Assembly (NCBI GenBank): GCA_022605955.1
Contig: JAKCOZ010000003.1
Span: 64,081,939 to 64,145,938, forward strand
Source: Rallus limicola
Taxonomy: Eukaryota > Chordata > Aves > Gruiformes > Rallidae
DNA length: 64,000 nucleotides
Direction of reading: 5' to 3'
The first letter of the stretch is position 1, and every line of letters begins with the position of its first letter. Shown here piece by piece: positions 1-9,333 of this stretch. The notes under the pieces are model-generated. The model did no database searches. It worked only from the letters and a program-made list of their open reading frames with translations, and was not told where the DNA came from. A program made the translations under genes and the position numbers.

Positions 1-394
1 AAATTTAAGTCTCATATACTCCTTTTTTTAGTTCTTCACTTGATTCTCATGGTGCTGGTCAAGATGGCAGTCTTTGCAAATATGAACAGAAGAAAAACAC
101 AGTAGGGATGTAATGAAGCAAATTCTTCAGCATATAACAGTAACGGATTTTTATACCAGTCCTGCCAAGGACTCTCATATGAATGACATGCACAACATTA
201 ACTTGTATTCCCAGGAACCTAATACTTACATTGTTTTGAACACACAACTGGAAGCAGGACATACTAAAGGGGTTGCCATTCTACTCACTAATAATGCCAT
301 AGCCATTATTATCTCCAAATGCCCCTTTTAGAACTTTGCTGATCCCGTTGAATATTCTGGGTAGCTGAGTTTTCAAAACATATTCATTCCCAGT

Positions 395-620
395 AGAGCT
401 CTATGCTCTGTTGATTGGCTGCCTCCTTTCTGATCACGCTGTGAACTTTAGTGGATGAAATTTTATACATAATCACGGTGCATTCTTTGCTGATTGAGCC
501 GCCTATTATCACTGTTTATATAGCTATTACATTCTGCGTTTGCCAGTCCAGTTTCAAGCTTGTTTTTCCCCCAATATATTATGCAAAATAAACTGAACAG
601 GAATTACAGTATTTCCAACC
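395..620. promoter_or_regulatory. Candidate conserved non-coding element
   Basis: Repeat-free sequence with retained CpGs in an AT-rich background. It contains a repeated theme, TTGATTGGCTGCC near 411 and TGATTGAGCCGCC near 492, plus homeodomain-type AT cores. This pattern is typical of vertebrate developmental enhancers, but no alignment is available, so the call rests on sequence texture only. Confidence 0.18.
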
Positions 621-844
621 TGCTGTGTCTTCAGAATCTAAGATAGCAAAATGCTTAGGTTTTCTTTCAAATAGTGGGATAAACGCTTTTCCAAAGATTG
701 AAGCTGCTGGTTATGGAAAGCTTGTGCCACTTACTATATGCAAAATAGGGAGATTTACAAAGAAACTGATTGCATCTTTATTTGCTTTATCAAAGAATCT
801 AAAACCATAGCTGAAACTATAGAAAATACACTTTAGTGGTCTTA

Positions 845-1365
845 AAACAAATGATATCCCCAACAGATTTGTCGACAGCTTAGCACATAAGCCCAGGCTG
901 CTGAAGCAAAAGGCATCTGGAATTCTACTGCTAGAATATGCACCTTAATAAGGAAAAGATTCAAAAGTTCAATGCCTGAATTGTACAGCTTGGTCAGCGG
1001 AGTTTTGCAGCTGAACAAGCGTTGTCTGTGCAGCTGGCTTTGCCAAAAATAAATAAATAAGGGGAATGAATAAGCCAGCACTGAAAAATATGAATCTTCC
1101 CTAATAATAAAAAATGCAAAAATGATAGTAAACTCTCTCCATTTATTAAATTAAATTATGCATCTCAATCAGCAAAGTGTGCAACAACTGCACTCAAGAA
1201 GGGCGTCACTAAATCAGGGGATGATACAGCCCAATCAGGAAAATTTAACAACTTAATCGTTAAATTGGGCAACACTACCAGAACCAAGGTAAATAAAATG
1301 GTGATAAACTGTGCAGGCTGATCTTTGCAGGCTCGAACTGTGAGAGTGAGACTGAAAGACACCAT
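845..1365. promoter_or_regulatory. Candidate conserved non-coding element
   Basis: A repeat-free, compositionally balanced stretch. It includes an internal inverted pair around TAACAACTTAATCGTTAAATT (near 1247-1266) and several CAATCAG/CAATCAGC words. No splice-bounded coding frame is evident. A regulatory role is inferred from complexity alone. Confidence 0.15.
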
Positions 1366-2149
1366 TGGATAATAAATAGGTCAGTCTCCTGGGGGACCAG
1401 ACCTTTAGGTGATGTAAATGATTATTACTTTAATGAAGTCACTGGAGCTGTATCTGCTCTTAAAGTAAATTCCTGGTATAACAGTTGTGTTGTACAGAAT
1501 GTTAGTTCCTTTGTATGCCAACCATCACTGCTACTGTTGCCTCCTCCCATCAGGACCCTGCTGCAATAGGCACTAAAGGTTAGCAAGGAATTGAAGTTCA
1601 GTTCTTACTTGTATAGAAGTGCCCTTTTGTCCCTTTGCCCAAATAATTTTCTGTTAAAAAAAAAAAAATAAAATGAAGTGTTGAATGTACAAATTCAGTG
1701 CAAAAATCTTAAATGACGGATAGGAAAAAGATCAGTGTTCATGTTCACATGTTTTCTGCTGGCCTTGAAACAGGTAAATCTACTGAAGGTTACACAGGTG
1801 GCTAAAAGGTACCTGGGGAAAGTATTGAATACAAAGAAAAAGACTCTGAGGTAGTGATGCTTGGAAATGACCTGAAAGTTTGCAATTGGTTTGAACAGAA
1901 GAAAGGACAGTCCAGACAGGCCTTGCTGATAATTTTTTTAGCTCTCTAATCAGACATCCTGTTGTAGGATGGTGTGACTAGATTGTGATTGGAAGGTCCT
2001 TGGATATTGCAATGAAGAGAAAATCATAAAAATACATCAGATGGTATCAGGAGAGGCTTGTGTAGCAGGGAAGGTTTACAGGCTGTATGGTCAATAAATA
2101 TATCAACCTTTACTGCTAATTTCTAAGACAGGTCTGACCTCTTAATGAT

Positions 2150-2335
2150 GGCTGCAAAATGATCATACCCCTGCACCATAAGAGGCATCCACTGCCCGAG
2201 AGATTTGCAGTCTATTAGACAGATCAGATGAAAGGATGATGAGATACGAAGGGATTATGTGACCAAATTGAGGAACAGTTGGAAGTCAGTATCAGAGCTG
2301 CTGAATCACACTGTCCTTCCTTGGTCACAAAGTTT
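2150..2335 (-). repeat. Ancient MIR-like SINE, degraded
   Basis: Read on the minus strand, the segment follows the order of MIR-type amniote SINEs: a CAGCTCTG...ACTGACTT block, a GGTCACATAATCCC block equivalent to the family's TGTGACCTTGGGCAAGTCAC core region, then AGACTGCAAATCTCTCGGGCAG, equivalent to the TGTAA-CTC-GGGCAGGGA tail. Every block is diverged, as expected for an element fixed before modern birds. The family assignment is by eye. Confidence 0.42.
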
Positions 2336-2377
2336 CATAGTCCTGTAACACAGGACTCACAAGATGATTGCCTTTCA

Positions 2378-2662
2378 CAAACCTGTGTCAATCGTTAACT
2401 GCCAGTCATCACTGATTGGCATCCTATCTGTTCTTGAGGATTGGGAGCCTGAATATTTACCCAGGGCCTTTGGTGGGTGAATATGAGTTTTTCTAGCCTG
2501 TGTCAACATGTCATTGCTATTATCTTTACCTGCATCAAGTGGGCCAAAGGCAATCTGTTCTGAAATAATGTCTCCATTTTGCTGGGCAGACATATGCTTA
2601 GTCAAATCCTTAAGGAAAGCTGCCACTAATACAGTGTATGGAGAAGCTGAAGTTAGTGAGCA
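2378..2662 (-). other. Unexplained exon-like open frame
   Basis: An uninterrupted 95-codon frame on the minus strand. The only in-frame ATG is internal, at 2591-2593. The predicted peptide is mixed and hydrophilic (motifs such as FLKDLTKHMSAQQNGD and ISDDWQLTIDTG) with no low-complexity runs, unlike the other chance frames nearby. A good splice-donor-like CAG|GTAAAG lies inside it (about 2524) and acceptor-like CAG/TAG sites lie at its upstream end. It matches no family I recognise. It could be a relic of an old coding exon, a diverged transposon frame, or chance. It sits directly beside the MIR-like SINE. Confidence 0.2.
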
Positions 2663-2869
2663 TTACAGGTGTTTATTTAACCTTGGCATACATGGGAAAA
2701 CTATAATGATTTGTTTTGTTCCTGAAGCCCCAGAGAGGATTATGCTGCCCGTCTACTGTCTGTATGTGAGGTGTTGCAGCAAGGCAACTTAAAAGCCACA
2801 GCCAATTTCTGTGCTTCATCAGGATCAAACATTTCTATTAAAATACTAACTTTTAAACATTAACATTAG

Positions 2870-2990
2870 TCTGAAATAATTATAAAATAATGCTCCCTGC
2901 GGCCATTATATCCTTAAGCGAGACGAAATAATTTCTGCTGTTAGTGTTCTCAGCACTATTTTTCCAGCTTTCTTCTTTAACAATTCTTTC
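2870..2990. promoter_or_regulatory. Candidate conserved non-coding block
   Basis: A short complex segment around GCGGCCATTATATCCTTAAG with retained CpGs and ATTA cores inside very AT-rich surroundings. Only the texture suggests constraint. Confidence 0.12.
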
Positions 2991-3473
2991 CAATAAATTC
3001 AGTACTCTTGAAAATCAGATACTAATTAAAACAACCTGAAAAGGCAGGTGCTAGAGAACACTACAACACAGACGTGCATAAAAATGTGCTCACATACACG
3101 TACACGCATATATAGACACAAAATTAATGTCCATACACACAAGCATATAGAAGCTCTCTTGAGGCTTTGTATTCTTGATAGTTTCATTGCATGTCATATT
3201 TTACCGGTCACGGGGCCATAAGGTAAATGCATGCACAGTCTAAATTCATTTGTTGCAGACGCAGATGTCTGAAGGAAACATAGATTTGTGAGCTGAGACA
3301 GATACACAATTCGCAGGAGTTCGGCAGGACTTTGAAAGGTAAAATGTCCTTTCATCTTGTGCATGTTTCCTGTGGTAAAATACCACTCTGCTTCCACTAG
3401 AGACTTGTAGGAGGTGAAATATCCAGCACCTCTGGGGCAGGGCTGGGTGCCCAGGAGACACTGGTTCACCAAA

Positions 3474-3574
3474 CACACAGGTATGTGCTTCTGAGCCACC
3501 GACTTCAATAAGAACTGCCCCACTAGTTCTCAGCTCTTATTGAAGACAATGGCTCTGAAGCACATGCCTGTGTG
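3474..3574 (-). other. 44-nt inverted repeat, hairpin-forming
   Basis: The arms 3474-3517 and 3531-3574 are reverse complements at 38 of 44 positions and are separated by a 13-nt loop. Read as a minus-strand RNA, three of the six mismatches become G-U wobbles, leaving only three unpaired positions. That resembles a microRNA precursor in size and pairing. No known microRNA is recognised. The alternative is an old palindromic repeat, because the ATTGAAGTC/GACTTCAAT-like core resembles palindromic repeats common in amniote genomes. Confidence 0.6.
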
Positions 3575-6082
3575 CTCTGTGGAGATAAAACCTGAGGAGT
3601 TATAATGTTCCAAAGCCAATCTGGATACAAGCACACTGATGCCTTAAACTGCCTTAAAAATACTAAAATCCGCACATTTCACCACTTTGTCATGCCTTGA
3701 AAATCAAGGCATCAGGAAACAAATCAGCTACTCTATAATATTGATAACAGATGAAAAGGTAAAATACATACGATATGACAGTTTTACCTGAAATTATTCC
3801 TTAAGGAGCATTTGACCTTTACATAATGGTGCAACCACTTTTATAGTAAGATCTGGAAGTCTGTTTATTCATTCATTTATTTATTGGAGGGTTTCATTAT
3901 TTAATTTCTGAAGGGATGTACTAGGCACATAACGGATCGGGGAGCACTTGCCCTTTTTCTAAATATAATAAGAGGGCAATTTATGCATACATTTGGGGAA
4001 GGATACTTAAAAGATGTAAAATGTTTCATTAAACAGAAACTCACCCCATCTGTTAATTTAATTTTTATACCTTACAGAAAGGAAGTTGATGCCGATAGCT
4101 GTTCAAGACAGCTGGTGTCTTATTTGAGGTTGTTAGTTGTGAATGGTGATCATACATGTCCATGTATTAGGAAGAGTTTGTCAATCCTCTTCAGGCTGGC
4201 TCTCAGCACTGGAAACATCTGCGGACTTTTACAACTCCCTGCACACCACAGTGACTTAGTCCTTTGCAATTGTTAATGAGACGAGTAGCCACATTACAAT
4301 ATAATTAGTGGCAGGAGGAAGGGTGTAATTCATTTGCCAAAACATAGACACTTACATATAAAGTGGCCAGTTCAGGATTTCCTTACAGCCAATGGACAGA
4401 AAGAAACACATTCAGATGATGTAGATACATAAAATAGTGTAGGAAAATTGTGCTCTTTTTCACATTGATTTCTTTAAACTGATGCAAAAATAAACCCAAT
4501 GACAGCTGCTTCGGAAGGGAATGGTCAGAGTTATTCTTTCAATGAAAACTCCTTGGGAGGAACACAAATAAAATGTGTTTCCCTTAAGCCTCTTTTCCCC
4601 ATTATCCTTTCTTATACATAACCCAAAGAATCCTTTTTAGTCTAAGGGAAAATTTCTTATCTAATGGGAAGAATGTGATCTTTGACCAGTTGTTTTGCTT
4701 ATTACCTCGTTGATCAGCTTATATACTGATAAAAATGGCACAAGCTCTGTCACAGTTTTAGGACCATATGTTTCTTATCAGAAAACATTTTAGGCTATTG
4801 TTAAACTTTTTCTGCCTGTCATAAAAAGTCCACAAAACTTCCTGATATTCAAACACATTCCTAAAGGCAAGCCTTTGGTTTCAGCTTTCCTCTGAATTTG
4901 AGTTTCCTCTTCTTAGGTATGCAAAAGCGTTGATAGGTTTTGTAAAAAGATAACCTTAGCTCACCACCTAATTTAACATTACCTCTCCGAGTCCCCACAA
5001 GGGGGCTGAATGCTTGTTGTTCAGATACATTTTTTGGAGTGCTAACTTTCAAGTACTTAAGTTTGTGACTTAGCACTCTTCTGTTAGCATAATATGTGTG
5101 CAAATTTAACGATGTCCTCAGTATTCATGTATTGTACATTTAGAGGGCTTTTTTTTTAAACAGACGCTGTTCTGAACAGTAATTTATTATTACAGTACCT
5201 CAGAAGCTGTTTCTCAGAAATACAGAGCAATTTTAAAAAGGAATAATTTTTCATATTAATTCTTGTTTGACCATGTCCCTTCCAGTATGAAAAAGCCTAA
5301 TTACTTTATTTTTTCATGTGACCTAACCTCTAACTGTCTTCAGAAAATATTGCTTTTACAAAGTGTGCATGAGATTTCTTTAAAATATATTGTTAAGAAG
5401 TTTCTTTAATGAGAATCTGCGTGCAAAATTTATACTGTATGTTACCATCATTATATATCTAATTGGACAACTGTGCAGAAATGGAAAATGGAATTTTTCT
5501 GTAAGCTGACAAAAAGCGTGCATGTTTCTAGGTGTAGTGTATTTAACTGTATTAATCTGTGTCTGTATAAATGTATTGCCAAACCAAACAGGCAGCCTTA
5601 CAGTCATTGATAATAAATCTTGCAATTTAATTCTAGATATCTGCATTTACTGTTCCATTTTGTCTATTACTGAATGTTATATTTCCTTCTTAGAGCAGTC
5701 CCCATATAAGTAGTACTTTTCACATGCGTATTTTACCCTGATACATAAAAATAATGTGCAATAGTATCATAAGATGCTAAGGACAGGATTTGTCCCATCT
5801 GCATTTCATGACCTGAAAATTAGGTACTTGGTCTAAGCTAGATAGCTGGACTTTCTTTATATTCAGTGGAGAGAAATGGACACCCTCAGAGACAGATTTG
5901 TCCTGCCTGTGTCAGACATCTGGCTTAAGTTGGGACAAATCACTATTTGGAGTTGTCTGTTTTTCTCTGCTGACTGCAGAGTGACCCTAGGTGATTATTT
6001 TAGGCCATTCACCTTCCAGACAGCGAAGGTTAGTTGAGATGAATCCTATCTCTAATTGTGGAAACCCAGATGGCAGAGGAGG
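3575..6082. other. AT-rich non-coding DNA
   Basis: No gene or recognised transposon. It includes a 9-bp perfect stem-loop at 3692-3712 (ATGCCTTGA/TCAAGGCAT, 3-nt loop) and an 11-nt inverted pair at 5787-5797 and 5931-5941 that may mark an old element. Confidence 0.5.
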
Positions 6083-6148
6083 GAAAAAAAACCAACCAAC
6101 CAAACAAAAAAAAACCAACCAAGAAACAACAGAAACAAAACAACAACA
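6083..6148. repeat. A-rich (CCAAC/AACA)n low-complexity tract
   Basis: Runs of A broken by CCAACCAACC and ACAACA units. This is one of about ten such A/C (or, reversed, G/T) tracts in the window. Confidence 0.85.
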
Positions 6149-7164
6149 TCTAAAATATGTTTCTTGCATTTATTTGAGAAAGAGCAGGCAGATACTTTAT
6201 TTAAACCATAACATTGTGTGCTAATAATGTAAATGCCACAGCAAAGAAATGAGTGTTCTTCATGTGTGTGGATATGTGTAAAGGGATTAAGCACTTTAAC
6301 ATGGTTATGCTTCCAAAATATCTTTTGGATTGGACCCAAATTAAATTTAGTCAGGCCCAAACACCTGTTTAAGGCTCTGATGACACTGCCATATGGTGGG
6401 TCAGTTGCTGCACACATGCAGACATGGTCAGGTTTATTTGGTCTGTTCAAGTAATAATAACCCAGACCCCTATCTGGGACCCGGACTGTGTTTTTGGTGC
6501 ATGAGGTGAGTATGTTTCACAGCTATGCTTTCCTGAGGTACCTTCCTGACCATGCTGTATTAACATCTTGATTTGTGGTACTTGAGGCCTGCCTCATGCT
6601 GCCACAAGTCTTGGCAACATGGGGTGCAAAAAACTCTCCTCCCACTGCACCAGCTTAACCCTTACCTCCATCCCAATGTACCACTCTACCTACAGTCACA
6701 ATGTGGTACTTGGTGTAATCTCACATGTGTATTCATCAAACCTGATCAGAAAGAATAAGTGCATCATAGTGTACTGCCTTTGGAGTTAGCTTTGTACTAT
6801 TTTTGGTCTTCTACCCAGCAGAAAGGAAACAGAGTGCGATGTCACACTGTCACACTTAGACCTTGGGTGGTTATGTCAAGCACTGTAGTGTGATATATAA
6901 AAAAAAATTCAAAAATGATCAAAGCACTTGGCCTTTGCAGAAGAAGTCTGGTTTCAGCAACGTTTTTTAAGAAAAATAAGATAATTTAAAAAAAGCTTTA
7001 TCCACTCAGACCATAATTAAATATAACTATAAAATTACTTAAAAATAGGCAAAATTATTTAAAACCAGATTCAGATTTTGGCAGTAATTTGTATTTCACA
7101 AATTGAAAAAAGTTCCAATGACAGCCCTAATCCGGGGTATATTTTTATTGGTATTTTCATTAAG

Positions 7165-7168
<4 letters not shown>
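6149..7168. other. Non-coding DNA, nothing recognised
   Basis: Two long overlapping open frames near 6050-6450 on opposite strands run through the low-complexity tract and have no domain content. No repeat family is recognised. Confidence 0.45.

Positions 7169-7207
<39 letters not shown>
7169..7207 (+). repeat. Poly(A) tract, 39 A
   Basis: An uninterrupted run of 39 adenines. No AATAAA lies at the right spacing upstream and no flanking duplication is visible, so it looks like a simple repeat rather than a retrocopy tail. Confidence 0.9.
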
Positions 7208-7210
<3 letters not shown>

Positions 7211-8309
7211 AAGAGAAATTCAGCTGTAGTGGAATATATTTATGATAGTATAATTTCTTTTATTTGCCTTGAAAATATGGACATCATAACAGTAAAAAAA
7301 TAACCTCCCTTATGATATTAACAGCAGTATTTTTTATTTGAACAAACAAAACTGTTTTAAACCAGACTTTTGATGTATCTCACCTGTAAAATGCCATCAT
7401 TTCTAACTGCTGTAAATGGATCCAAATGACTGCATAGCACTTGACACCCTGTTGTAGGTTCATCTGAATTCACATTGGCTGCAATGTGTGACAGTGTAAG
7501 TATGTGCACTGCCAGCATTTTACCTGTACTTTCTGTTGATTTTAATATTAAACATCAGTTCATTTAAGATCAATGGAAAATTTGCCATTCACTCTTTCTG
7601 TCTTCAGTCTTTCAAGCAGATACTTGCTTGTACAACTTCTTAATTTAGGGTTCTGTTTCTCTCACCAGGGAGTGATAAATCCTCATTGCTCTTTCTAGTT
7701 AGCAAAGGACAAGACAATTTGGGTGCAATTCATAAGACTAAATGTAGATATTTACATTCGAGCTAATCAATGGATAAAAGAGAAACTTTGGTTGGGTTAC
7801 ATCCCATCCTGAAATAACTGCCTAAAATTTCTCAGATGAGCCATACCCTAATATTGCCTATATCCCTCCTTGATTCTAAATTACCCTGGGGCAATTGGAT
7901 CAGCGTTTGTTTACCAGTTTCAGTAAATATAATTGCACTTGTTGAGTCTTGCCTCTTCTGTTGTCTCAGCCACTGCACTCCGAGATGAATATTCTTTTTT
8001 CCCAGCCTAGGTTTAGTAATTCCAATCATCAGAAATTATTGGAAGTTGTTCTACTTTGGTTCATTCTTGACATTGAATCAATGAACGGGGTCAGGTATGG
8101 CTTATATTTTGATAAAACCTTATAATTTCAACTCGCAATTTTGCACACAGTTTGACTCCATAGCCCTACACTTAAAAGGGTAAGAATTAAAAATTAAAGG
8201 ATAAAAATTAAAAACCACTTCTGGGGAGAGGTACTGGTAAACTTGCCTGCTGATGAGACACCATCTATACTGTCTAATATGGCTGTATGAAAGAAACTGG
8301 GGAAAGAAA
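7208..8309. other. Non-coding DNA, nothing recognised
   Basis: AT-rich unique sequence without coding, RNA or transposon signals. Confidence 0.45.
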
Positions 8310-8553
8310 ATGGGGTGTTTCAGCCTGGAGAACAAAAGGCTCTGGGGGCACCTTATAGCGAACTTGCAAAACCTGAAAGGTGCCTATAAGAAAGCTGGGG
8401 AATAACTGTTCATGACAGCATGTAGCAATAGGATGAGGTGTAATGGTTTTAAACTAGAAAAGAGATATTTAGGTTGGATATTAGCAAAAAACTCTTCAAT
8501 ATCGGAGTGGTAGATCACTGGGACAGATTGCCTAGTAGTAGTGAAGGCTCCAT
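8310..8553 (+). mobile_element. CR1 LINE, outer copy, left part
   Basis: The plus-strand sequence matches the end of CR1 ORF2 and its 3' region: the TTCAGCCTGGAGAA block encoding the [11 protein letters not shown] segment, TAGCAATAGGATGAGG, GGTTTTAAACTAGAAAAGAG, then GTAGATCACTGGGACAGATTGCCTAG. It is 5'-truncated at about 8310, as most CR1 copies are. The sequence stops mid-motif at GGCTCCAT and resumes at 9191 after another CR1, so it was split by insertion. Indels break the frame. Confidence 0.9.
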
Positions 8554-9190
8554 AGCATCATAGAATGGTCTGAGTTGGAAGAGACCCCAAGGATCATAGA
8601 ATTCCAACCCCTCTGCCACAGGCAAGGCCATCAACATACAGGCATGATCTAGAGAAGGTTGCCCAGGGCCCCATCCAACTTGGCCTTGAACACCTCCAGG
8701 GATGAGACATCCACCACCTCTCTGAGCAGCTTGTTCCAGCACCTCACCATTCTCTCTGTAAAAAACTTCCCCTTAAAATCTAACCTAAACCTTCCCTCCT
8801 TCAGCTTCAATCCATTCCCACTTGTCCTGCCATTGTCTGCCCTTTTAAAAAGCTGATTCCCCTCCTTTTTGTATGCTCCCTTCAGGGACTGGAAGGCTGC
8901 AATGAGGTCCTGCCACAGCCTTCTCTTCTCCAGGCTGAACAAGCCCAGCTTCTTCAGCCTCTCTTCATAGGGAAGGTGCTCCAGCCCTCTAAGCTTCTTC
9001 ACAGCCCTCCCCTGAGCCCTCTCCAACATTTCCATGCCTTTCTTGTATTGGGGGCCCCAGCTCTGGTCACAGGACTCCAGATGGAACCTCACGAGGGCAG
9101 AGCAGAGAGGGACAATCCCCTCTCTGTCCCTGCTGGCCTCCCTCTTCTGATGGAGCCAAGGGTAATTGGCCTTATATGCTGCAAGATCCC
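8554..9190 (-). mobile_element. CR1 LINE, inner copy inserted in older CR1
   Basis: A minus-strand CR1. Its 3' end lies at 8554-8590 (a TCATAGAATGGTCTGAGTTGGAA complement) and its 5' truncation is near 9190. The left junction ends ...GGCTC-CAT and the right resumes CAT-CCCTGGA, so at most a 3-bp target repeat (CAT) is visible, in keeping with the weak target duplications of CR1. Splicing out this copy rejoins the outer CR1 without a gap. This dates the inner copy as younger, and it keeps a clean reading frame. Confidence 0.9.
8649..9092 (-). pseudogene. CR1 ORF2 C-terminal fragment, open
   Basis: An uninterrupted 147-codon frame on the minus strand encodes the far C-terminal part of CR1 ORF2, downstream of the reverse-transcriptase catalytic core. 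Recognisable blocks are RFHLESC, LERAQGRAVKKLRGLEHL, PYEERLKKLGLFSLEKRR, NGLKLKEGRFRLDFKGKFF and REVVDVSSLEVFKAKLDG. A full CR1 ORF2 has an endonuclease and RT of roughly 900-1000 residues, so this is a dead fragment and cannot transpose by itself. The methionine at 9092 is not a real start, because it falls in the family's conserved VRxHLESC block. The clean frame suggests a recent insertion. The frame ends at the normal ORF2 terminus before the 3' UTR. Confidence 0.85.
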
Positions 9191-9333
9191 CATCCCTGGA
9201 GTTATTAGAGGTCAGGCTTGACAGGGCTCTGAGTGATCTGACCTAGTGTAGATGTCCCTGCTTACTGGAGGGGGGTTGGACTAGCTGACCTTTAAAGGTC
9301 CCTTCCAACCTAACCTATTTTATGATTCTATGA
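9191..9333 (+). mobile_element. CR1 LINE, outer copy, right part and 3' end
   Basis: Continues the outer copy from CCCTGGAGTTATTAGAGGTC through GGTTGGACTAGCTGACC and CTTCCAACCTAACC to a short TATGATTCTATGA end, the characteristic CR1 3' terminus. It carries no ORF. Confidence 0.9.

Larger units (their letters stand above)
1..2149. other. Single-copy-looking non-coding DNA
   Basis: No transposon, RNA gene or convincing exon is visible. Open frames are short and lack coding character. The stretch holds two blocks of complex, repeat-free sequence, listed separately as possible conserved non-coding elements. A run of 12 A's near 1657 is the only simple repeat. Confidence 0.5.

Noticed and set aside
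3194..3523. 109-codon open frame on the minus strand
   Set aside because: It runs into one arm of the inverted repeat, overlaps another frame, and shows no domain or splice context. Read as chance.
7100..7215. Poly(A) tract as a processed-pseudogene tail
   Set aside because: No polyadenylation hexamer at the right distance, no recognised gene upstream and no flanking duplication.
7103..7303. Frame encoding polylysine
   Set aside because: Created by the 39-nt poly(A) tract.
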